Shown here: one piece after another, positions 10,810 through 23,486 of the stretch
Numbering within the stretch: the stretch's first letter is position 1
How the letters are laid out: each line of letters opens with the position of its first letter
Assembly (NCBI GenBank): GCA_029204225.1
Contig: CM055106.1
Span: 18,546,149 to 18,610,148 of the forward strand
Reading direction: 5' to 3'
Origin: Diphasiastrum complanatum
Lineage: Eukaryota > Streptophyta > Lycopodiopsida > Lycopodiales > Lycopodiaceae
DNA: 64,000 bases
Notes under the pieces: generated by a model
Told to the model about the DNA's origin: nothing
Databases searched by the model: none
What the model saw: the letters and a program-made list of their open reading frames with translations, nothing else
Made by a program: the position numbers and the translations under genes

Positions 10810-12768
10810 GTGCGCGCGCGCGGCCGCTTCTGCTGGTGCGCCATCTTGGTGCACGCTGCCTCTGGTTTCTGGTGCGCGCTGCTGCTGCGCCATGACTGCA
10901 TCATAAACCACATTGGGGATGGCGCTGCTGGTCTGATGGCTCCCTCCATCGCTGCCAATGATAGCTGCCTGCCAAAATCAAGCGCTCCTCTCCAGCTGAG
11001 CACCATCGCTCCTTTCCACGGACTCAGCCATCCAGCCAGCGATCTTAATAGATCTTCCAATAGTTGAAAGAGAGCTTATTTTATTTTATTGAAAGTGGCA
11101 GTGGCTACTACCTAGCGAACAGAGAAGCAATGGCAAAAAATCGAAAAGGGGGGGCATCTACACCTGCTACACCTCAGCCTGCACCTGCTACGCCTCAGCC
11201 AGCTTCTCCATCTTCACCTTCACCTTCACCTTCTCCTTCTCCTTCTCTGCCATTAGCAATCCCCATCTCTCCGTCAAACCCTATTGCTAATAGTGAATCC
11301 ACTATAGCCGACCCTTTGACCCTGAATACCCCAGAAGAGGAATCACTTCTGACTCCAGCCTATATGATCTCTGTCATTCGTGCAGATCAGTTACGTTTCT
11401 ATGAATATCTCAACGACCATCAACAAAAACTTCTTTCTCTTGAAGCTATGATCCAAGCTGTGCAATCTCAACTTGAGAAACCAGATTCGTCTATCGATGA
11501 TCTCAGGAAAGAAGTTACAGCTATCAAAATCGAAGCTTCCTCTCATTTGACTACTAAGATCCAACAGCTTGAAAGTCAAGTGGAACAGCATCATACCGGT
11601 GTCCGATCCTGGGCATATGTGCTTAAAGGTCCTAATACTGCTGTTCTACCACCTCCACCATTTATCTCAGCTACGTTCATCGAGAGCCGTTTGCAAGAGC
11701 AAAAGGCTCTTAATGTCCGAGTCAGAAGTATTACGAACTCCCATGATGCTATTGGTGAGGCTAAAAAGTTTCTTGAAGAGAGTCTTCAACACCACCACAA
11801 GGATATGGATACTGCATGGCGGCCTAAGAAAGACCTAGGTACTCTTGTCATACGCTTTGCATCTACAACTGGTCGTCATGAAGTGCTCGGGAAGAGATCT
11901 AATCTACACTGCGGGGCACCACGATATACCTGGATGAAGACCTTACTTTCATTCAGGTTCAAGCACGGAAAACGAATGGAAAGCGGTTGATTTATAGGGA
12001 TGGTATCATTCATTTTGTAGATATAAAGTTCTTATCCAAAGATCCTATTCTAAGCATGCCAAAACAAGCAACCACAAAGGGTACGGATGGTGGACAAACC
12101 AACCCAACCAATCCTAGATCGAACGGATCTAGCCCACAAGCTATGGATCAATCTCAATGAGGAATGAGGAATCACTCAAGCATCATGTAGCTACCAATCA
12201 CACAATCAAGCATACACTCATGAGAGCCCAATAGGTATACTTATACCCTCCAAGGCCCATGCACCACTAGTAGTGCACTGTGACACCTCACTGGACACCT
12301 TTGCAGCCTATCTGGGCCACGTCATCCAGTTCCTCAATGACTCATTGATAGACCCATATAAATCCACCATCATGAGTATAGGCCTACAACAATTATTTAT
12401 GACCATATACACATAAGGGCCCCAAACCCCTTGTAATCATAAATAACTTACGGGTTGTTGGTCTACTGATCTCTAGCGTGGACATGCTACCCGAGACCAG
12501 TCGTGGGCATGACAGTAGATATTAAACATGTTGCTATTAATGAGATATTTGATATTGTTCAGAGTTAGTGAGAGAGTTAGAGCACTGAAGAGATGCCAGT
12601 TGAATCTATAAATGGTCTTCGTACCATATAATCCTGGACATTATCCTCTTCTTAGTTAGTTTGGTTTTAGTTATGTTGTTTGACGGCATTTCTCCGTCTT
12701 GGTTCCACTTTATCTAATGTACTTGTTCGTCTTATACGCCTTTTGACATGGAAAAGACGTTAATAAAG

Positions 12769-12821
<53 letters not shown>

Positions 12822-15800
12822 ACCCTTGATGGTGGGTGAACTAAGGCCTGTCCTTAAAAGCCTGCTGGACTGCCCTTAGTCCAAGAACAGTCCAGTTATG
12901 TCCCATCGAGGACATATCAAAAAGGATTTGGCATGTCACAAAGACTAAAATTGCATAGCTTTGAAAATTCCATTCGAAGTATCATGTGACACATGACCAA
13001 AGAAGGTGGGACACCTTAGTCCCAAATGACCTTGAATCTTTTGGCTTGGTTCAATAAGGAAGAAACAAATATCACAGTCAAAGTTGCTTGAGGGGTCTTG
13101 GCCCATAAGAGAGAATAGCTACAGCTTCTAGTCTCAAAGCACCTCAGAAAACATGAAAATTTGACAAGAAGATTGTATCAACGCCATTCAATATCAGTAT
13201 CTTTTTTAACTTCAAAGTATGAAGCACCAATAGGGACAACAATCCCCTACTTTACTGCAGTCCCATAAATTCTTGATTCATGAGATTGTAAGACATTTAA
13301 TCTAGAATATCATTTGATGCTATCAACATTACAAAAATGTGGAAGTAGGCTTAGTAGAGCCTCCCCAACCGAGCAAAGTGAGCTTCACAAAGCAAGCAAA
13401 GGAATTATTAGATTGCTATAACAAATTAGATCTTCGCTTGTTCACAAAATTTATTAATTGCCTTATGTAGTATTGAAACTGACCGTTCCTAGCAATGTGA
13501 TTCAAAGAACTTAAAAACCAGTCGATTGCAGAATACACGCTTTTCCTGTAACGGTCATCCAGTGGCATTTAAACGGATTCTCATGAAGGTGTGAACTTGT
13601 AGAAAGCAGAAGGAACAAACAAAAGTAGGTATTTATGATCAATAATTAAGATAAGGTGATAAGTAATAAATATAAAGCTACAAGCTTTTCCAAAATCAGA
13701 AATTGAAAAGAAGTACCTTGGCTTCAACACACGATGTGCTTCTTGCAAGTATTCTGGATAATTTTTTCCCATAAGTGAAAGGCAAAAAACGGCTACATCA
13801 ACAGATGTAGCACTTAAAGGTGTCTGACAATCCAAATAGTAAGGTCTTAGAATACAAAATCAAAACACTGAAAAACTTCTACAGAATCATAGAGCAGTGT
13901 TCAGAGTGCTATTACAAATACCAGAAAAAGCGTGAAAAATGCATGATGCACTTTCATATTAACAATAGAACATGAAAATAGTTACACAAGACATGTAAGT
14001 AATCATTTGATCACCAACCTGAGCCATGTTGCAGGCAATCACTGAGGGATTGCTGGACACTAGATCAAAAGAATGGACCTTGTTCCCCACACTTCTAGCT
14101 AGTCTTGCATCTCCTACATCACCCGACAACCTCTTAGAATCCGTTTCTATGAAGCTCAGATCAAGATGTCATTACTCCTAGAAGTTCCAACTCTTCACAA
14201 TCATTTTTGAAAGAAATATTTCGTGTATTCAAATATAAGGATAAGAACAATGTCAAGAGGATACAGCCTTACAAGCGTAGAGCTTCATAGAATTTTCTAC
14301 AACAACCTCAAGCATGAAGAGGGGGACTTTGGAAGGCAAGAAGAAGAGAAACCTGGTTGCAGAGGAGGCACATGCACTTTCACATATAGCACATGCACAT
14401 GCACCCCAAATTATTTCCTATTTGTCATGAACATTACTTTTATTCTGATAGCATATAGGGTCCGATTCTATTGATGTATAATCAGCTGTATGCATGAGAT
14501 ACATTCATGTAATTTGAAATGATTTGCAAAGTAGGTATGTATTGTACCTTAAAGTCGCTGGCCAACTCATCATTGAAAAGTTGAATGTACTAACTGCTCA
14601 TTGAAAGGTTAAATGTACTACTGCCCCGGGTCGACTAATGTACCCTTTATCCAATGGATAGCTACCAGTGATGGAATGTATTGATAACTCAAAGGTAATT
14701 AAGGCATGGTTTGAAGGACAACAGTGGGTGTTTGAACAGACAAAGATAGCAACTACTATTAACAGACCATGATATAGCTTGATAGAAAGAGGAGATTGAG
14801 AGCTCTGCTTGAACTTCGTAATAGCATGTGGGCATGTCCAAAAGCATTTCGAGATGATGGAAAGTTAGAGGAAAGGATCAAATAATCTATTTTTAATGAA
14901 AATTTGGACGCAAAAACATTGCTTTCGGGACCACTTGTTCTTAAATGGCCTTGCTTTTGGTCACAGGCCCTCCCCCCAAAATACCATAAGTACTAGTACT
15001 CCACACTCATATTCCTCCTTTCTTATATAAGGGTGGAGAAGGGGACACAACTCCTTGAGTGCTTTTTCAATAAGTGAGAAAGTTAACGCAGTAGTGGAGA
15101 GGAGAGGAGCATGGCTACTATCTCCTTTTCACTCTTGCAAGTTGTGGAGAAAGTCCCGTCTCAGCTGGAGATCATTCTGTTGGTGTCGGTGGAGCAGCTT
15201 TTGTGTCGCAGGGCACAGGAAGTAAAAGTAGCTTTTTGTCGCTTTTTCTCATTCTTTATTGGTGACTCTAGTGCTAGTTCTTAGGTTTGCATTTAGCTAC
15301 AGGACATAGGGCAACAGGATTCCCTTCCTCTCTTAGTCTTGAGACTCCTATTTGCATGCTTGGTCTTGCAGGTCTGCGCTGGTGGACAACATAGCTTCAT
15401 CAATATTACATGTGTGTCTCCACTCTTGCCTTATCATGATCTAGCGAGGGTGATGTATGTAGCCATGCATCTGTGAGCATGGTGAACGTGCGTTTGACTC
15501 ATAGTTTGTACTACTCTTGAGCTTTGAGTCCCTGCCGCCAGATTAGGCAGATTTTCTTCTGCCCCCTTCAAACCCATCACACAGGAAAAAGCGTGCACCA
15601 TACTCATGTTCCTTGGCAGCTTAACAACATGGTAGGAGCTGCTCATTGCTATCAACCAACACCCGGGCTTCTGCAATAAGGAATTGATGTGAGGAAAGGA
15701 GAAATCTGCCTCCTTCATCAAGAGACCAAAAGGGCCGGTAGAAGAGTCTATTCATGTTGGTTAAGAAGAGCACGAGAAGGATCACTAGAGTATGTAGCTC

Positions 15801-17626
15801 ATATTTACATGGCCTAGAATTAATCACTATAGATACTGCAAGGCTCACATAATTACTACTACATGAGCTACTACAGACTCAAGACTACTCAACCAAGTGT
15901 TGTACCTTACTGCCACAAGCTTTTGATTATAAAATTTCTCCACAAACAGTTGTTATAGGAGGAGTGCAAGCCAGAATTTCTTCCCATCGCTATTTAAAAT
16001 AATGGGTTAATAAAAGATAAAGAAAACAACTATACGTGAAGAATGCACACGACATAGGAAGTAGTGATCTAATTTCTACAATGTTTTCCTATAGAGGCGA
16101 CATGACCAGTATTGCTGCACCAACCATGCCTACAAATTAACATATTATCAACTCCTTGGAGGAGTAACGTTCCCAGACCTCATTTTGAAGGGCTCTGACC
16201 TTTCTGCAACAACAGGTGCTATAACAATCCATCGCTGCCTAACCAAAGCAATAACCTAAAACAACGATGTGCTGCTGCCTCATGGACAGGAAGTATTCAA
16301 AAGGTGCAATGGTGAGGAACCTTCTAAAGGGCTACAATGTTCGGAATCTTTTAGTGAAGGGGCCTGCATTGCCTTCATTCACTTTGTGATCCTCAAGTCT
16401 GAAGTAACTTAGCGGACGTTAATTGTTGAAAATTCCTCAAGCTATCATGGAGAGGGTCTCACGCCTAGAACGACAAGACCTAGAAGGCCTCCATCCGTAA
16501 ATTTCTGCCCACAAAAACAATAAAGTTGTTGCTCCCCCACACTTCGCCTCTTTTCCGTATCCGAGTCCAAATCATACGAATTTGCCTACACCCTTTTGTA
16601 ATGGCATCTTCTTTCATTGTAGAGATGCCCACAGCACGGCGCCTCTAAATTCAAATAACACCTCACAATTCAAAGGCATAGCTATTTGTGTAATTTATCA
16701 TTCAAAAAAGACAAAATCAAGAAAAATATTTGAGCCACTTATTTTCTGAATTTTTACATCATACAGCCACTTATTGATGTGACATCCACGATCCACACAT
16801 AGGCCTTTGACGGTCTTTGCACATGTGCACTTCCACCCTTGGAATTTCACTCTTTTCATGAAGACTTCAGCTTTGAAGAATCAGAGATAACAATTCCTTG
16901 GTGCTCAACCAATCAATGACAACTTCTAATAGTCACTACTATAAAGCTTGGCAAAGAAGCAAAGTTGAAAAGTACCACAACCGAAGTCAGCAACAATAAG
17001 GCTTTGCTCCTTTTTGCTCAACCAATCAATGACAATTTCTACTGGTGATTGAGGCCACTTGGAAATTTGCTCCTGATATCCTGCATGATACTAGAACAAC
17101 AAGTCATATCAAAATTCATTCTCACATGTTTACTCAAGGTCAGTACAGAAATATAAGCTACATGTTGTACTTAGATATGACTACTTTGAATAAAATTTCA
17201 AAGTCTAACAGAGAAAGACATTATTTAAGGTGACATTGACATCAATACATGAACAACAGATATGGCATTTCACAAACAAAAAAAAACATCATAGCATGCA
17301 CTAACACCCCCACAAGGTGGAAATTGATAAGAGGTTTGTAATTTTGCATATATATATATATATATATAAAAGATATTTGTGTGTCACATTTGTGCCTATG
17401 TATGGGGCAGGAGGATGCACCCATGGTGGCATGGGTGCATCCTCCCACATTCCATTCTAAATTCTAACTTTTACATCCCACATGCCACATCCCACATGCC
17501 TCTTGGATCTAAATTCTAACTTCTACATGCCACATGCCTCTTGGATGCCCGTTGCCCAATCCACAATCCCACATGCCTCTTGGATGCCCGTTGCCCATCT
17601 CACGCTCCTCATTTCTTGGATGCCCG

Positions 17627-17668
<42 letters not shown>

Positions 17669-20212
17669 GAGAATTCACACAAAAATTCACACCAGCTGGC
17701 AGAGGCGAGAATTATTCGGACTCGCTAACTGGATTCACAGAGAGATCTGACAAAGAAGGGTTGTCTCCTAGAGACAAAGAAGAGTTGTCTTCTAGAGACA
17801 GATGGATTGTGAAGTCACTTCGACTTTCATGATCATTTGTCAAGTTTTGTTGCCTAGACTATGGCATTTTGACAAATCATGTATATCTACTTCATCTGCC
17901 AGTTTTCGACACGTTATGAGATGAGTCTTCTTTCATAAATTCTTCCTCAATCTAAAGCTGTTTACATTGGTTTCTATTCAGGGTATCGGAATTGTCAGTG
18001 CAGCTAAAAGCGCACTTGGATTCTTCCCAGGCGGGAAAGAAGCCAATCCAGCCGATTACTTTCTATCTGGATCATCTCAGAGGTCGGACAGAGGCGATAC
18101 TTTGAATGAAGAAACTTCCCCCGTATCACAGGATGGTGAATCTGAATCTGGATACGACTCAAAGAACAACGTTGGCTCAAACTTTTCCAGCTTGCAATCA
18201 AATGAAGACAAACTCGATAAGGGTGTAGATCCGATGCCTGTCACAGATCGAGCTGCTGACGCATTGAGCGCTGCTAAGGACACATTGGTTGGTACATCGC
18301 TGGCAAGTGTTGGTGCTGTAAAGTCAACGTTGGGTTACCCCTCTGATGAGAGCGATATGAAAAGCAACACAGCTTGGAGAATCCATTGATAAATCTGAAA
18401 ATTCTGACAAGCCTCGGTCGTGAGGAGAATGGGCTTCTGGAAGTGTGAATTCTGCCAAAGGTGCTATTGTCACAAAGCTTTGGCGTAAGTCCAACTTCAG
18501 GCTCAGATGCATCCGTTGATCGTTTTACGACGACCCAAATGACGCTAGAAAACCGAAGTTGGACAAAATCAGCAAAAACTATCATAATGCCTGCTGGAGG
18601 TAATCCTGAGCCTGTAGAGCACAATCGATCGTCTAACACCAGTGGACCTCTCAGCTCATCATCGACTCCTGAAGATACTGTAGCCTCAAAGCCTGTTTAT
18701 TCAGAACAGAAAGGTGTTACTCAAAAAATTATGGACTCAGCAGCTTCTGTCAAAGATATCTTGGCCTCCAAAATAGGGTATGCCTCGCCCAATGAGGAGC
18801 CCACTCTCGACAAGGAGGAGAATTGCACAGCCCTATTTCAGGTGGAGCTGTTTCTGCCAAGGATTCTACTATCTCCCTCTTCCAACCAGGAGAAGATGAT
18901 CAAGCCCTCTCAGAGAAGATCATGCAGCTCTTAAGTCCTTCCCATATCAAAGATTCTATTGTTGTAGGATTCAGCTCCAAAACCACAGAGACTCCCGAGG
19001 ACACAAGTGCCGCACCAGTGAAAGGGGTATTGTCTCGTGTCACAGATGCTGTCAGCTCCCTGCTTGAAAGTAAATCTCCTACAAACGAGGATTCTCAGTA
19101 GCAGATGTATGACAAAGGTAATTATATTCAATTTTTCTTTCTATCTTGATGCAAAGTTTTATGAGTGAAGTTTATGCTGTATTTTTCAATGGATCTGCAG
19201 TAATTTTAATCTGGATCATGAATATACATGTTCGCACTTAGAAAGAGTGAAATTGCTCATTAGCAATGGTTTCATCAATCCTTAGGAAATCAAATGGGAG
19301 AATTGGTTTTAGGGTTTCTAAGAAATGATAAATTCATGCTGGGTATGTGTTACAGTGAAAACACAAATGTGCTATTGGATTTAGGTTGCAAACTACATGT
19401 TTGCAATGCAATTACAATCATTTAGGACTTGACTCCTGAATCCTGAATCCTGAATCTCTCTTTCTAATACACAATGGTTTCAAGACTTAGTGTAATGATT
19501 TGTTAGATTTAGAAAGAGTGAAAGTTCGAAATTTAGTTTTACAACCTAGACTGTTGGTAATTGACTCTTTAGTAATCATCATATATGACATAGACATATC
19601 ATACATGCATAGATCCCACAAACGTGTTCTCCTCTCCTAAGAATGGTAGAACACATTTTACCAAAGAGGCTTAGTGCATCATAATGAGTGAACTAGGATT
19701 AGCTGAGGGGTTGGTAGGGAGAGAGTAAATGCATATCCCAAGCTTCTTTTGGCATAGGCAGTCACCACAAGTTTGACTCTGAAGCATATGCTCGATGCTC
19801 ATAGCTAATCGCAACTCTTAATCTTCTTCCGACTCCTCTATTGCTTCATTCAATATCTTCTGAGCCCTCTATAGCTAATCACGACTCCATTCTGTATCTT
19901 CTGAGTCCTCTATTGCTTCTTTATGTATCTTTTGAGTCCTCTATAGCTAATCGCAACTCCAATCTGTATCTTCTGAGCCCTCTATTGCTGATCTGTGAAT
20001 CTGGAAGCTCTATTAATATTCTCTGACCAGTGTTTCATCGAAACGCGTTTCGAACGCTGAAACGGGTTCGAAACGGAACGTACGAAACAGGCCCGTTTCG
20101 AAATGGCGTTTCATTGTTCGAAACGACTGGTGAAAAATCGCAAATTTTTTTGCGATACAGCGGGGGGCCCGAGAGGTGAGTGTTTTCACTCTTTGGCACG
20201 TTAGAAAAACCC

Positions 20213-20276
<64 letters not shown>

Positions 20277-23200
20277 GTGTGTGTGTGTGAAAGAGAGGGA
20301 GTGTTTGTGTGTTTGTGTGTGTGTGTGATGTGTGTGTGAAAGAGAGGGAGTGTTTGTGTGTTTGTGATGTGTGCGTGTGTGTGTGTGTGTGTGTGAAAGA
20401 GAGGGAGTGTTTGTGTGTTTGTGTGCATTGTGAAGTAGAGGGAGTGTGTGTGTGTGACATGTGTGTGAACTTTCAACTTTGAGTGTGGTGGTGTGTTTGT
20501 GTGTGTGGTGGTGTGTTAAACTTTTAACTGTGTTTTTGTTTGCGTGTTTGTGTGTGTGCACTGTGTGGTGTGTGTGTGTGAGTCTTGAGACTGTCGTGAC
20601 GTGTGTGTGTGTGAGATTGAGAGAGAGAGAGTCTAGAGAGAGAGAGGATAGGGATAGATTGAGGTTAGAACTTAGAGCATAGGTTTACCGTTTTGAAATT
20701 AGAATTTAGGATTAGTTTTTAATTTGACGTCTGAATTTAATACAGTTATTGTTTTGTTGACACTAGATAGCTATTAGCAATGCCCAGACAGCGGGATCCC
20801 TTACGGGATCACGTCACCCTTAATTCAGCTTATGGCACATCAGGCACGAAGAAGTGGACTTGCAAGTATTGCGGGAACACTTATGGAGGTGGCCCCGTTC
20901 GAATCAGGGCGCATCTTTTACGTCTTCGAGGATATGAGATCGCCGTTTGCACTCAAGCCCCAAAGTCACTGAGGATTGCCGGGATCGGGGACGACTCTCC
21001 AACCACTACTTCAGGCACAGGTGATTCCTGAATCTTGTTTGATCAATGACATTGATTGAAAATTTGAAATTTGATCTAAAGCTAAAACTTAAAAGTTTAT
21101 TCTATAACTTTAAACTTTGATTACAATTTACTAATGCCCTTGGAATAACCCTCGGAACAGGGTGAAATTTTGATAGAGATATACCAAGGGATGCCCCTCA
21201 GTTTATTCTTCGGAAACGACATGTCATCAATAGCTTGTTGGGAGGGATATATCGAGGGCCCTCGGTGGGGTCCTCGATATACCCGTGCTATAAACAACGC
21301 AAAAATGAGGTGAAGAAGCCTCGATTACTGAGACAATTATCGAGGATCTTGTTCCGAGGTATACTTCAGGGTGCATATCGAGGCCAACCTTGCATCAAAC
21401 CAAAAGAAGGAACCTCCATAGGGCATCACACAATAAGGGGAAGAGTTAGAAAAAAGCTTATCTTCCGCTGACTTAGGAGCAAGATTCCAGCCATTGGAAG
21501 GAAAGCCCTGCTCCAAACTGCCACCTCTAGAGGTCCTCATGACTTGCACAACATGTGGAAAAGCGTTCAAGACTAAACCAGGCTCCAAACGGTTCAGAAC
21601 TCATAGCGAAACATGCGTCTGAACCAGAAACCCTAAACGCAATCCTAGGAATCTCGGCCCATTGAGCCAGAAATTGATCGGATTCAATAAAAAACGGTCA
21701 AACCTTCGGACGGGAGGTGTCCATAGGTTCGTGGGCTCAACACGAACCCACAGGACCATTTGTAGCTCAATTCCGATGCCGTTTGTCCGAAAACGCCCTT
21801 TTTGTTGAGAGGAATGCCACTACATGGACTACTTTCCAACATCCCCGAGAATTGGTCCAGTGTCGCCGAACAGAGTCCATTTTCTGGGCCATTTGTTCCG
21901 TCCTGTGCTGCATGCTAAGACAAAACCACAAGACTAAACTAGGCTCCAAATGGTTCAGTACTCACAGCGAAACGTGCGTTCGAACCAGAAACCCTAAACG
22001 CAGTTCTGGGATTCTAGGCCGTCGAGCCAAGAATTGGTCGGATTCAGTAGAAAACAGTCAGAACCTCGGACAGGAGGTGTCCACAAGTTCGTGGGCTCGG
22101 CATGAACCCACATGACCATTTGCAGCTCAATTCCGACGCCGTTTGTCTAGAAACGCCCTTTCTACCAGGGGGAATCCCACTAAATGGACTACTTTTCCAA
22201 CGTCCCCGACAACTGGTTCAGTGTCGCTGAACGAAGTCTGTTTTTTAGACCGTCTGTTCGTCCTGTGCTGCACATCGCTACGAACCTACAGCACTAAACT
22301 AGACTCAAACGGTTCAATTTTCACAGCGAAACGTGCGTCCCCGAACCAGAAACCCTAAACGTAGTCCTAGGATTCTAGGCCCGTAGAGCCAGAAATTGGT
22401 TAGATTTAGTTAAAAATAGTTAGAACCTCGGACGAGAGGTGTATACGGGTTTGTGGGCTCAACACGAATCCATAAGACGATTTGCAGCTCAATTCCGACG
22501 CCGTTTGTCCGGAAACGCTCTTTTTGTCGGGGGGAATGCCACTAAATGGACTACTTTTCAGCATCCCCGAGAACCGCTCCGGTGTCGTCGAACAAAGTCC
22601 GTTTTTTAGATGGTTTGTTCCGTCCTGTCCTACAGGCCGAGACGAACCCACAGGACTAAACCAGGCTTCAAACGGTTCAGTACTCACAACAAAACGTGCA
22701 TCCGAACCAGAAACCCTAAACGTAGTCCCGGGAATCTAGGCCCATCGAGCCATGAGTTGGTCGGATTCAGTAAAAAATGGTTAGAACTTCGGACAGGAGG
22801 TGTCCACAAGTTTGTGGATTGGACACGAACCCACAGGACCATTTGTAGCTCAATTCCGACGCCATTTGTCCAGAAACACTATTTCTGTTGGGGGGAATCC
22901 CACTAAATGAACTACTTTCCAACATCCTCAAGAATTGGTCCAGTGTCATCGAGCCAAAAATTGGTCGGATTCAGTAAAAAACGGTCAGAACTTCAGACGA
23001 GAGGTGTTCAGAACTTCCTCCTAAACCATCAGCCGCCATCCAAATCATCGGCCGTCACCCAGATCGTTGGCCGCACACGCACACAAACATAGCATGCACA
23101 CAAATACACATACACGCAATACATTGTGCACACCCACACACACATACCCATACACACACAGCACACACCCCAAATCCTAACACACACACACACACACACA

Positions 23201-23452
23201 CCCTAAGCCTAAAGCTGCAACCTAATCCTAATCCACAACCCACACACACACTCCCTAAATCCACACACACTCCATAAACACACGCATACACACACACACC
23301 CTCCATAAACACACACATGGCACACACTCGCACACGCGCGCGCACACACATACACAAAGCCATTTGGGCACGCACACACATGCACGCACGCACGTCCTCG
23401 CCATTGACGCACGTCCGCCATTGCCCCGTCAACGACGAGCACTCTTTACTAG

Positions 23453-23486
<34 letters not shown>

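Larger units (their letters stand above)
10808..12820 (+). mobile_element. ORF1-only LINE-like element 2
   Basis: This is the longer copy of the family seen at 1582-2781. A GC-rich leader (10808-11060) precedes an ORF1-like gene. The 3' UTR (12570-12770) matches element 1, including ACCATATAATCCTGG and CTTCTTAGTTAGT, and the terminus AAAAGACGTTAATAAAG runs into (CT)n at 12773-12820. About 500 bp between roughly 12020 and 12535 is absent from element 1 and looks like a separate insertion. It lies in RRP8 intron 6, in antisense orientation to the gene. Confidence 0.55.

Noticed and set aside
15022-15282. TATA-like box and 57-codon frame on the plus strand in RRP8 intron 4
   Set aside because: No family resemblance and no second exon; may be chance or a lost LTR promoter.
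19841-20026. Small Ser/Leu-rich frame
   Set aside because: It lies in a 70-75 bp tandem repeat and has no other coding evidence.
20013-20561. 182-codon His/Thr-rich frame
   Set aside because: Made almost wholly of (GT)n/(GA)n and a minisatellite; no initiation context or domain.
21628-22722. Interstitial telomere
   Set aside because: AAACCCTAAA occurs once per satellite unit, not in tandem.
21560-23010. CRISPR-like array
   Set aside because: The repeats are 361 bp, contiguous and without spacers, in plant nuclear DNA; this is a satellite.
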